Both the position numbers and the translations under genes were made by a program. Shown piece after piece: positions 1 through 7,891 of a stretch of 33,123 nucleotides of DNA. The stretch is from Actinomycetota bacterium. GTDB taxonomy: Bacteria; Actinomycetota; Actinomycetes; Actinomycetales; Kineosporiaceae. The stretch spans positions 1 to 33,123 of the forward strand of contig JACRAB010000324.1 of NCBI GenBank assembly GCA_016213575.1, in the 5' to 3' direction. The first letter of the stretch is position 1; every line of letters starts with the position of its first letter. The notes beneath the pieces are model-generated. The model worked only from the letters and a program-made list of their open reading frames with translations, ran no database searches and was not told where the DNA came from.

Positions 1-2
1 AG

Positions 3-476
3 CCGTGGCGGTTGTGGACGACGACCGTCGCCGCCGAGGCCGCGCCCGGCGCCGTGCCCGCGCCGGCCGGGGCGACGACCGCCGCGGAACCGGCGCCCGC
101 CCCCGCGGCCCCGGGGTCGCCGTCCGCGGCCGGGCCGCAGGTCGTCGCGGCCGGCGACCTCGTCTCCCTCGCCCACGAGACGTCCGGCCGGGTGACGCTC
201 GTCGCGCTGCCGGACGGCGGGCACGCCGTCCGGATCGAGGACCTCGCGACCTCCGACGGCCCCGACCTGCGGGTGTGGCTCTCCGCGAAGGCCCTCGCGG
301 ACGTCGAGGACGCCGGCGAGGGCCGCTGGCTCGAGCTCGGGCCGCTGCGCGGCACCCGCGGGGCGCTCACCTACCCGGTGCCCGCCGGCACCGACGTCTC
401 GCAGTTCGCGAGCCTCGTCATCTGGTGCAAGCGGTTCTCGGTCGGTTTCGGGGCGGCGCCGCTCACCGCGGCCTGA
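3..476 (+). CDS. DM13 domain protein, 5' end outside the window
   Basis: The reading frame is open from the first complete codon at position 3, so the true start lies upstream and only the C-terminal 157 or so residues are visible. A Pro/Ala-rich linker comes first. It is followed by a DM13 domain: a Gly-rich strand ending in GGHAVRIEDL, then SDGPDLRVWLS, LGPLRGTRGALTYPVP and the diagnostic VIWCKRFSVGFG with its conserved Cys. DM13 domains occur in extracellular or membrane-anchored proteins and have been proposed to act in redox or electron-transfer chemistry around that Cys. The Trp/Leu/Val-containing residues at the very start could be the tail of a membrane anchor, which would put the domain outside the cell, but this is inference. 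The gene converges on the histidine kinase gene with a 15-nt gap. Confidence 0.85.
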   Translation, partial: PWRLWTTTVAAEAAPGAVPAPAGATTAAEPAPAPAAPGSPSAAGPQVVAAGDLVSLAHETSGRVTLVALPDGGHAVRIEDLATSDGPDLRVWLSAKALADVEDAGEGRWLELGPLRGTRGALTYPVPAGTDVSQFASLVIWCKRFSVGFGAAPLTAA

Positions 477-491
477 GCCGGCACGGCGTCG

Positions 492-1697
492 TCACCGGGG
501 CGGGTGCTCCCCGGCGGGGCGCCGGGCGTCGCCGGGCCCCGCGAGCGGCACCCGCAGCTCGAACCGGCAGCCGCCCGGCGCGTCACCGACCGTCACGTCG
601 CCGCCGTGCGCCCGGGCGACCCCGCGGGCGATCGCCAGGCCGAGCCCGCCACCGCCGTCCGCGCCCGGCGTCCGGGCGGTGCTCGCCCGCCAGCCCGGCT
701 CGAAGAGGCGCTCGACGTCGGCGGCCGCGATCCCGCCGCAGCCGTCCTCGACGCCGACGACCGCGACCGGGGCGTCGTCGTCCGCCCGACCGGCGCCGGC
801 GTCGACCCGGACCGTCGAGCCCGGCGCCGAGTAGCGGACGGCGTTCGCGACGAGGTTGCCGACGACGCGGGCGAGCGCCCGGCCGTCACCCCGGACCGGG
901 ACGGCTCCCGGGTGCACGACCGGCTCCACGGTGACGCCGCGGGCCGCCGCACCGGCCGCCGCGGCGGCGGTGACGTCGCGGGCCAGGGCGTCGAGGTCGA
1001 GCGGGGCGAGGTCGAGCAGGACGGTGCCGGACTGCAGACGGGACAGCTCGAAGAGGTCGTCGACGAGACCGCCGAGCCGGTCGACCTCCTGGAGGATCTG
1101 CCGGTGGTAGCGGGCCGGGTCCGGGGCGAGCCCGTCCTCGAGGGCCTCCGCCATCGCCCGGACGCCCGCGAGCGGGGTCCGCAGGTCGTGGCTGACCCAG
1201 GCGACGAGCTCGCGGCGGGACGCCTCGAGGGACCGCTCCCGGGCCCGGGCGGCGGCGAGCCGGTCACCGGCGCCGACGAGCTCGTCGTGGATCTCCGCGA
1301 GCTCGAGCAGGTGCGGGCTCTGCACGTCGCCGCGGTGACCGGGCTCCTCGGACCCGTCGGACCCGTCCCCCGCGGTGAGCCGGGCGAGCCGCCGCAGCGA
1401 CATGACGTCCCGGACGACGACCCGGCCCGCGGCGACCGCGACGGCGAGCGCGACGGCACCGGCGACGAGGCTCACCCGGACGACGACCCCGAGGTCGTGC
1501 TCCGAGATGAACATGGCCCGGGCGGCGCCCCAGACCCCCGCGACGAGCGAGGCGACCCCGACGACGGCGGTCGCGACGAGCGTGGACCGCACCGAGCGGC
1601 GCGGGGCGAGCCGGACGACGAACAGCCCCACGAACCCGACGGCGCCCGACCAGGCCAGCGCCAGCAGCACGACCTGTACCCCGGCCGGGACCGTCAT
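492..1697 (-). CDS. Two-component sensor histidine kinase
   Basis: This is a 401-residue membrane histidine kinase. Three hydrophobic stretches (about residues 7-30, 38-62 and 70-95) are followed by a short linker. The dimerisation/phosphoacceptor domain carries WVSHDLRTPLAG with His170. The ATPase domain shows an N box (GNLVANAVRYS), a G1-like DGCGGI and a G2 GGGGLGLAIARG. There is almost no extracellular loop, so it probably senses something in or near the membrane. The ATG overlaps the stop of the response-regulator gene (shared ATGA at 1694-1697), which shows translational coupling and places the kinase second in the operon. The open frame continues upstream inside the regulator gene, but that part is out of frame with the regulator and is not coding. 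The ligand is unknown. Confidence 0.93.
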   Translation of the reverse strand: MTVPAGVQVVLLALAWSGAVGFVGLFVVRLAPRRSVRSTLVATAVVGVASLVAGVWGAARAMFISEHDLGVVVRVSLVAGAVALAVAVAAGRVVVRDVMSLRRLARLTAGDGSDGSEEPGHRGDVQSPHLLELAEIHDELVGAGDRLAAARARERSLEASRRELVAWVSHDLRTPLAGVRAMAEALEDGLAPDPARYHRQILQEVDRLGGLVDDLFELSRLQSGTVLLDLAPLDLDALARDVTAAAAAGAAARGVTVEPVVHPGAVPVRGDGRALARVVGNLVANAVRYSAPGSTVRVDAGAGRADDDAPVAVVGVEDGCGGIAAADVERLFEPGWRASTARTPGADGGGGLGLAIARGVARAHGGDVTVGDAPGGCRFELRVPLAGPGDARRPAGEHPPR

Positions 1698-2422
1698 GCC
1701 TGCTCCCAGCGGTAGCCGACGCCCCACACGGTCGCGAGGAGCACGGGGGCCGACGGGTCCGCCTCGATCTTCTCCCGCAGCCGGCGGACGTGGACGGTCA
1801 CGGTCGAGGTGTCCCCGAAGTCCCAGCCCCACACGTCGCGCATGAGCTGCTCGCGGCTGAACGCCGTCCCCGGGTGGGCCATGAGGTGGGCGAGCAGGTC
1901 GAGCTCGCGGGCGGTGAGCGTGAGCGGCGCGCCGTCCCGGGTGACGGTGCGGGCCGCGAGGTCGACGACGAGCCCGCCCGCGACGAGGCGGCGCCGGCCG
2001 GCGGCGGCGAGGGCGGCCGCCGGTCCCGGCGTGCCGCCGCCCCCCGACGGCGCGGCCCGCCGGAGCACGGCCTGCACCCGCAGCACGAGCTCGCGCGGGC
2101 TGAACGGCTTGACGACGTAGTCGTCCGCGCCGCTCTCGAGGCCCGCGAGCCGGTCGGCCTCGTCGCCGAGCGCGGTGAGCATGACGACGGGCAGGTCGGC
2201 GCGGGCCTCGCGCAGCCGGCGGCACACCGCGAGGCCGTCGATGCCCGGCAGCATGAGGTCGAGGACGACGAGGTCGGGCCGCTCGCGGGCCGCGACGGCG
2301 AGCGCCGTGACCCCGTCGGCGGCCCGGACGACGGTCAGGCCGGCGTCCTGGAGGTAGGCCGCGACGACGTCGGCGACCGTCTCGTCGTCCTCGACGACGA
2401 GCACGGTCAACGAGGCCGTCAT
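1694..2422 (-). CDS. OmpR/PhoB-family response regulator
   Basis: This 242-residue protein has a receiver domain (about residues 6-120) with the acidic pocket EDD at 11-13, phosphoacceptor Asp55 in VVLDLMLPG, and the Lys of VVKPFSPREL. A Gly/Ala-rich linker follows (about 125-150). The C-terminal winged-helix domain is OmpR-type, with LTARELDLLAHLMAHPG, FSREQLMRDVWG and the HVRRLREKIE recognition helix. Phosphorylated by the kinase encoded directly downstream, it should bind DNA as a dimer. Its gene is first in the operon and is divergent from the macro-domain-like gene (93 nt between starts). That neighbour, the DM13 gene or both could be targets, but I see no direct repeat in the gap that proves it. 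Confidence 0.95.
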   Translation of the reverse strand: MTASLTVLVVEDDETVADVVAAYLQDAGLTVVRAADGVTALAVAARERPDLVVLDLMLPGIDGLAVCRRLREARADLPVVMLTALGDEADRLAGLESGADDYVVKPFSPRELVLRVQAVLRRAAPSGGGGTPGPAAALAAAGRRRLVAGGLVVDLAARTVTRDGAPLTLTARELDLLAHLMAHPGTAFSREQLMRDVWGWDFGDTSTVTVHVRRLREKIEADPSAPVLLATVWGVGYRWEQA

Positions 2423-2515
2423 GACCGCAGCCTAGGCGGCCGGGCCGGGCCCGGAGCCGCAGCCGGGCGCACCGGCCCCTTACGGCCCCGGCCCCTGCGT
2501 CGTCATGCTGGGAGG

Positions 2516-3028
2516 GTGAAGCTGCGCACCGTCGTCGGGGATCTCGCCGGGCAGCCGGCGGACGCCGTCGTGCGCGTCGTCCCGCCGCCCCGGCGCCGGC
2601 GCACCCCGGACGACGAGCTGGGGCTGCTGCGTGCCGCCGGCCCGCAGGCGCTGGCCGCCTTCACCGAGCTCCTCGCGCTGAGCCACCCCGCAGGCCTGCC
2701 CGCGGGCCAGGCGGTCTCGACGACGGCCGGCACCCTGCCCGCGCGCTGGCTCCTGCACGTGGCCGCCCCGCAGTACGACGTCCGGGTCGACCGGGAGCAC
2801 CTGCTCTCCGCGGCGTACCGGTCGGTGCTCGCGGTCGCCGACGCGCTCGGCGCCCGCACCCTCGCACTCACTCCGATCGGGATGACCCAGCCCTACTGGC
2901 CGCTCGACGTCGCGACCCGGGTGGCCCTGACGACCCTGCCGAACACCCCGACCCGGGTCCGCGAGGCGACCCTCGTCGTCCGCACCCCGGCCGCGCTCGA
3001 CGTCGTCGCCGCGGCGCTGGCGCGGTAG
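2516..3028 (+). CDS. Degenerate macro-domain-like protein
   Basis: A 170-residue protein whose layout resembles an ADP-ribose-binding macro domain. It begins with a strand and GDLAGQPADAVV (compare GDI...DAIV). It continues with GQAVSTTAGTLPARWLLHVAAP (compare the G.a..T.g..L...ylIH..gP block), then LLSAAYRSVLAVADALGARTLAL, and ends on a V.EATLVVRT strand. The canonical NAAN after DAIV and the GGGV loop are missing: here DAVV runs into a Pro/Arg-rich stretch. Binding or hydrolysis of ADP-ribose is therefore doubtful. The GTG start has GGGAGG directly against it with no spacer, so translation may be leaderless (CATGCT at 2504-2509 is a possible -10) or the start may be wrong. It is divergent from the response regulator. 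Confidence 0.65.
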   Translation: MKLRTVVGDLAGQPADAVVRVVPPPRRRRTPDDELGLLRAAGPQALAAFTELLALSHPAGLPAGQAVSTTAGTLPARWLLHVAAPQYDVRVDREHLLSAAYRSVLAVADALGARTLALTPIGMTQPYWPLDVATRVALTTLPNTPTRVREATLVVRTPAALDVVAAALAR

Positions 3029-3098
3029 CACCGCGGCGCCCCGGTCGCACCGGCGCCGGCACGCTCGCTCGGAGCCAGTCGTCGCCGTCGATGCAGGG

Positions 3099-3158
3099 AT
3101 CGATGTGGCGATGCCGGCGCGATGACCCCGCTGACCGCACATCGATCTGTACATCGAT
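3099..3158. repeat. Three copies of ACATCGAT in a 200-bp intergenic region
   Basis: The gap 3029-3228 holds no gene. It contains the 8-mer ACATCGAT at 3139-3146 and 3151-3158 (direct, 12 nt apart) and inverted, as ATCGATGT, at 3099-3106. The two direct copies sit 71-90 nt before the start codon at 3229 and could be a regulator binding site. ATCGAT is itself palindromic, which inflates apparent symmetry, so the functional reading is weak. Confidence 0.35.
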
Positions 3159-3228
3159 ACGCCTGAGGTCTGGCTCGGTGCTGATCGCAGAGCAAAGCGC
3201 GCCGCGCCCGGGGTGCCAGACTCGCGAC

Positions 3229-3615
3229 ATGGACGAGCATCCGGATCCCGAGGGCGACCTCGTCACCGGAGACGCCGCGACGGTGGGCCGGCGGGTCGTC
3301 GCGCCGGTGCTCGAGGCACTCTTCCGGCCGGGCGAGGTCGAGCACGTCGACGTCCGGGTCGGGCCCGACCGGACCGCGGTGCCCGAGCACCTGCGGCGCG
3401 GGCACCTCGGACCGGAACCGGGCCTGTTCGTCTGGCTCAGTGTCGTCGCGGTCGGCGAGACGTACGAGCGCCGGATCTGCGAGGTCGTCGAGGAGCCCGA
3501 GAACGCGGAGTGGCTCGCCGCCGACCTGCACTCCGACCTCCAGGACTTCATCGCCGAGAGCCGGTTCGGCTGGGGCGAGCAGCGTGAAGGGGACTGGAGC
3601 GTCCCGCCCGTGTGA
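3229..3615 (+). CDS. Small conserved-looking protein of unknown function
   Basis: A 128-residue acidic, soluble protein with no signal peptide or membrane span. The C-terminal block (about residues 95-120) reads EWLAADLHSDLQDFIAES and then RFGWGEQR. I associate this ending with a small uncharacterised bacterial family (possibly DUF7668), but that is memory, not a search. The ATG at 3229 is chosen because the protein becomes compositionally normal from there. No Shine-Dalgarno is present, while CAGACT sits 6 nt upstream and fits a leaderless start. It is followed after 63 nt by the VOC gene in the same direction. Confidence 0.75.
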   Translation: MDEHPDPEGDLVTGDAATVGRRVVAPVLEALFRPGEVEHVDVRVGPDRTAVPEHLRRGHLGPEPGLFVWLSVVAVGETYERRICEVVEEPENAEWLAADLHSDLQDFIAESRFGWGEQREGDWSVPPV

Positions 3616-3666
3616 GCCACGCGGCGCCCGGGACGTCGGCCCGGCCGCACTGTCGGTGGGCGGTCG

Positions 3667-3672
3667 TAGGTT
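3667..3672 (+). promoter_or_regulatory. Putative -10 box of a leaderless transcript
   Basis: TAGGTT lies 6 nt before the GTG at 3679, so transcription would begin at the start codon. No Shine-Dalgarno precedes that GTG. No good -35 is visible, which is common in actinobacteria. Confidence 0.45.
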
Positions 3673-3678
3673 CGTCCC

Positions 3679-4056
3679 GTGATCGACCACGTGGGCATCC
3701 AGGTCGGGGACGTCGAGGCGTCCGTGCGGTTCTACACCGGCGTCTTCGCCGCGATCGGGCTCAAGGAGGTGATGCGCTTCCCCGTCGCGAAGTCCTACGC
3801 GGTCGGGTTCTCCGGCCCGGACGGCAACCCGGACTTCTGGCTCAGCCCCGCGTTCGGCGACGAGCGGCGCGAGGCGCATCTCGCGCTGCAGGCGCCTGAC
3901 CGGGCCGCGGTGGACGCCGTCCACGCCGCCGCGGTGGCGGCCGGCGTCGAGGTGCTGCACACGCCCCGGGATTGGCCGGAGTACCACCCGGGCTACTACG
4001 CCGTGTTCCTGCGCGACCCGGACGGGCACAACGTCGAGGCCGTCACCCACGCCTGA
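3679..4056 (+). CDS. VOC-family (glyoxalase/extradiol dioxygenase-like) protein
   Basis: A 125-residue single-unit VOC protein with paired beta-alpha-beta-beta-beta modules. It starts MIDHVGIQVGDVEASVRFYTGVF, the classic first strand and helix, and ends with YYAVFLRDPDGHNVEAV, the second-module metal-binding strand. Candidate metal ligands are His4, His67 and Glu120. VOC proteins of this size act as glyoxalase-like lyases, isomerases, dioxygenases or drug-binding proteins, and the substrate cannot be read from sequence. The GTG at 3679 begins the domain exactly and appears leaderless. It converges on the first pirin gene across a 13-bp tandem repeat. Confidence 0.9.
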   Translation: MIDHVGIQVGDVEASVRFYTGVFAAIGLKEVMRFPVAKSYAVGFSGPDGNPDFWLSPAFGDERREAHLALQAPDRAAVDAVHAAAVAAGVEVLHTPRDWPEYHPGYYAVFLRDPDGHNVEAVTHA

Positions 4057-4061
4057 CGCGA

Positions 4062-4152
4062 CGGCCGGACCACGACGCCGGACCACGAGCCCGGACGACG
4101 AGCCCGGACGACGAGCCCGGACGACGAGCCCGGACGACGAGCCCGGACGCCG
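4062..4152. repeat. 13-bp tandem repeat, 7 units
   Basis: Unit AGCCCGGACGACG. Four exact copies run 4088-4139, a 12/13 copy lies at 4140-4152, and two more diverged copies (ending GGACCACG) lie at 4062-4074 and 4075-4087. The seven units fill 91 bp exactly, occupying essentially all the space between the convergent VOC stop (4056) and pirin stop (4154). It is non-coding, and 13 is not a multiple of 3. It is likely copy-number variable between strains. It does not form an obvious terminator hairpin. Confidence 0.9.
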
Positions 4153-4153
4153 G

Positions 4154-5245
<1,092 letters not shown>

Positions 5246-5307
5246 GGGGTCCTCCGGCGGATCGGTCCTGGCGGCGGCTGCAGCGGCTGACAGTGGCTGA
5301 CGACGGC

Positions 5308-6099
5308 TCACGAGAGCCGTGCGTGCATCTCCCAGACGAGGATCTCGGCGTCGGTCGACGCCGTGACCTTCTGGCCGCCGCCGAGGATCCGGGCGGCGTC
5401 GCCGTCCGTCAGCTCGCCCGCGCCCTCGAGCCGCACGGTGCCGCGCGGCACGAAGAGGTGGACGAACGGCGCCTCCGGCAGCGTCACGGTGTCGCCCGCG
5501 GACATCCGCGAGGCGAGCAGCGCGGCGTACTTGTTCTTGATCCGGATGGCGGCGTGGTCGGCGTGCCCGGGCATCCCGGACGCCACCGGCACGAGCCCGC
5601 CGCGCATGAGGTCGTCGGCGATCTCGAGCTGCTCGTAGCCGGGCGCGATCGAACCCTCGTCGGGCACGACCCACATCTGCACGAAGTGCACCGGGTCGAG
5701 GTGCTCCGGGCCGCCCTTCAACCGCCAGGAGTCGTTCTTCTCGCTGTGCAGGATGCCGGTGCCGGCACTCATCCGCTGGGCCAGGCCCGGGTAGATGACG
5801 CCGCTGTGCCCCGTCGAGTCCTGGTGCACGAGCGAGCCCTGCATGACCCAGGTGACGATCTCCATGTCCTGGTGCGGGTGAGTCTCGAAACCGGTGCCGG
5901 GCTTGACGATGTCGTCGTTGTTCACGAGGAGCAGCCCGAAGTGGGTGTTCCGCGGGTCGCGGTGGTGCCCGAAGGAGAACGAGTGCTTGGAGTCGAGCCA
6001 GCCGCCCGCCTGGGTCACGAACCGCTCGCCGGCGCGGCGGACGTCGATGGCCGGGTCCACGACCTCGAGGGTCGACGCGCTCGCGGGGGTGTCGCTCAT
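5308..6099 (-). CDS. Pirin family protein, YhhW/quercetinase-like
   Basis: A 263-residue pirin of the shorter YhhW type. The N-terminal cupin has HFGLLLVNNDDIV, then FETHPHQDMEIVTWVMQGSL (His74, His76) and GTGILHSEKN (His118, Glu120), which are the four metal ligands. The C-terminal cupin ends at EILVWEMHARLS. The family includes E. coli YhhW, which oxidises quercetin in vitro. The ATG at 6099 is chosen over upstream in-frame codons because it has an AGGAG-like site at suitable spacing and begins the family's usual N-terminus. The 20-bp palindrome at 6170-6189 lies 71 nt upstream and may control both pirin genes. Confidence 0.92.
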   Translation of the reverse strand: MSDTPASASTLEVVDPAIDVRRAGERFVTQAGGWLDSKHSFSFGHHRDPRNTHFGLLLVNNDDIVKPGTGFETHPHQDMEIVTWVMQGSLVHQDSTGHSGVIYPGLAQRMSAGTGILHSEKNDSWRLKGGPEHLDPVHFVQMWVVPDEGSIAPGYEQLEIADDLMRGGLVPVASGMPGHADHAAIRIKNKYAALLASRMSAGDTVTLPEAPFVHLFVPRGTVRLEGAGELTDGDAARILGGGQKVTASTDAEILVWEMHARLS

Positions 6100-6169
6100 G
6101 GGGTCCACTCTCCTGTCCGTCCCGACGAGTCTGCCGTGCCGGCTCGTGACCGGCGCGCCGTCCCGACGG

Positions 6170-6189
6170 GTAGTTTCGAATTCAACTAC
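6170..6189 (-). promoter_or_regulatory. Candidate operator upstream of the pirin pair
   Basis: The inverted repeat is GTAGTT-N8-AACTAC with perfect 6-bp arms. The right half extends as TTCAACTAC (GTAGTTGAA on the other strand), and the left half has TCG in place of GAA. Its size and AT-rich symmetry in a GC-rich genome suggest a MarR- or HxlR-type dimer site. No matching regulator gene is adjacent. The MarR gene at 10785 belongs to a related stress-type cluster but has differently spelled sites. Confidence 0.5.
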
Positions 6190-6519
6190 CTGCTGAACGG
6201 TACAGGACGCCGGGGCATTCCGGCGGCGGACGACGGGCACGAGCGGCAGGGAGGACGGCGACATCGGGTCACCCCGGAACACCGGGAGGCGGGGGCCGGT
6301 GACCTCCCCGTGGAGTCACCGACGCCCCGCCCCAGGGACCGCCCCCGGTCCCGCCTCAGAGACGATAGTCATCGCTACGCATGTTTGAAAGCGTTCTCCG
6401 CGCCTGTCCACTCCTTGTCAACTATGGTGTGACCCGCGCATGGAGGCCGTGTCAGGGCGGTCGATCTCGGGGCCATCGCCACATCCGCCGGTACCGGGCG
6501 GACGACTTACGGGGCACGT
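6190..6519. other. Gene-free intergenic region
   Basis: This 330-bp stretch lies between the divergent pirin and unknown genes. It is less GC-rich around 6361-6430. TATGGT at 6423-6428 is a possible -10 for the gene at 6520. TTTGAAAGCGTTCTCC at 6384-6399 resembles half of a LacI-type site with a central CG, but the second half is poor. I see no small gene or stable RNA. Confidence 0.5.
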
Positions 6520-7686
6520 GTGGCAACGATGACCGGGGGAACCTCCGGGCCGACGCCGGACGGGCGGGCCGACGACGGCCCGACCGTCCTCGCGGTCCGT
6601 CACGACGACCTGGACGGGCTCCGGCTCGAGCGGTCCGGCAGCAACGGCAGGCCGGTCCCGCACGCGCCGTCCGACGACGACGGCCCGGACGAGCACGGCG
6701 GCGCCGTCGGCTCCGACGGGCCCGACGGCGCCCCTCAGGTCGACGTCGACACCCTCAACCGGGACCTCATGGCCCTGCGCAAGGGGCGGGCGCTGCAGTC
6801 CCCGGGGCTGGTGCCGCGGCTCGGACCGGCCCTCGTCGCGGCCCTCGACCTCGACCTCACCCTCCCCGAGACCGAGCTGCGCCGACTGGCCCAGAGCGGC
6901 ATCGTCGAGGCGGCCCAGGCACTCGCCGGTGACCTGCGCGAGGCCGTGCTCGTGAGCCTGGCCGTCGACGGCTGGACGAACGTGCCGCTGCTCACCGACC
7001 GGATCGACGCCATCGCGACCGCGATGGACCGTGACGCCCGGACGGCCCGCCGCCGGCTCGACGCCGCGACCCGCCAGCTCGCCGACGCCCTGGCGTCCCG
7101 GCAGACCGGCGAACCGGGCAACCCGTTCGCCCCGACCGGCTGGTACGTCGAGAGCCTCGCGGCCACGATGCGGCTCGACTCGGCGTCCGCCCGGCTCACC
7201 GAGGACCGCGTCATCGTCGCCGACACCGACGGGCTCGACACCGTGACGGCGACGCTGAGCGTGCAGGCGCTCGAGCCCGGGACGCTGCCCGAGCTCGGCA
7301 TCGTCGCCGAGGCGGGCTGCCGGATCCGCGGCGCGCACCGCGTCTCGGAGAGCCACTGGCGGTACGAGCTGGCCCTGCCGCGGCCGCTGCGGGCCGGCGA
7401 GCGCCACCGGTACGTCGTGAGCTTCTCCGCCGACCGGGACAGGATGCGGCCGCACTACGTGCTCATCCCGCTGCGTCGCACGCGCCGGTTCTCCGCCGAG
7501 ATCCGGTTCGCCGACGCCGACGCGGTGGCGCTGGCCTGGCGGCTGGACGGCGTCCCGCCGGCGGTGCTCGAGGACGCGCACCCGACGACCCGCACGCTGA
7601 CCCCCGACGACACCGGGGTGATCCGGGTCCGGTTCGAGCAGGTCGTCCAAGGGCTCTGCTACGGCGTCCAGTGGCGCTGGGCCTGA
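6520..7686 (+). CDS. Conserved actinobacterial protein, function unknown
   Basis: A 388-residue soluble protein. After an acidic, disordered N-terminus (about 1-75) comes a helical domain. It opens LMALRKGRALQSPGLVPRLGP and runs to a helix-turn-helix-like segment with RDARTARRRLDAATRQLADAL (about 165-190). The C-terminal half is beta-rich and contains RMRPHYVLIPLRRTRRFSAEIRF and then GVIRVRFEQVVQGLCYGVQWRW. I recall this architecture, a helical region with a TARRR motif plus a beta domain with a PHYV.IPLRR strand and a YGVQW ending, from many uncharacterised actinobacterial proteins, some with HTH domains. DNA binding is possible but unproven. Either GTG 6520 or ATG 6529 could be the start, and neither has a clear Shine-Dalgarno. 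Confidence 0.8.
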   Translation: MATMTGGTSGPTPDGRADDGPTVLAVRHDDLDGLRLERSGSNGRPVPHAPSDDDGPDEHGGAVGSDGPDGAPQVDVDTLNRDLMALRKGRALQSPGLVPRLGPALVAALDLDLTLPETELRRLAQSGIVEAAQALAGDLREAVLVSLAVDGWTNVPLLTDRIDAIATAMDRDARTARRRLDAATRQLADALASRQTGEPGNPFAPTGWYVESLAATMRLDSASARLTEDRVIVADTDGLDTVTATLSVQALEPGTLPELGIVAEAGCRIRGAHRVSESHWRYELALPRPLRAGERHRYVVSFSADRDRMRPHYVLIPLRRTRRFSAEIRFADADAVALAWRLDGVPPAVLEDAHPTTRTLTPDDTGVIRVRFEQVVQGLCYGVQWRWA

Positions 7687-7891
7687 CCGCCTCCTGACCG
7701 CGGAGCCCGGAGCACGGGCACCGACCGCTGAGCACCGACCCGGTCACCCGTCCGGGGCCGACCCGTCCACACCCGCCACGGCCGGCCGCTTGTCCACAGG
7801 GGCATGCCCCGACAGCCGCGGACCGTCACCCCCGCCCCGAAACCTCGTCGCTCGAACGACCGGCACCGCCGGTCCCGAGCGAGGAGGCCCC

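Noticed and set aside
1698-2225. Upstream in-frame extension of the histidine kinase across the response regulator gene
   Set aside because: It is out of frame with the regulator, which is clearly coding, and the kinase begins at the overlapping ATGA with its first membrane span.
6384-6399. A LacI-type operator (TGAAAGCGTT) upstream of the gene at 6520
   Set aside because: The right half (CTCC) does not mirror the left half, so symmetry is poor compared with the clean site at 21407-21418.
7764-7798. A perfect actinobacterial DnaA box (TTGTCCACA, 7790-7798) and a near match (CGTCCACAC) 25 nt earlier, raising the idea of an origin
   Set aside because: Only two sites, no dnaA, dnaN, rnpA or parAB genes, and no AT-rich region. 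Single boxes occur by chance and as scattered chromosomal sites.
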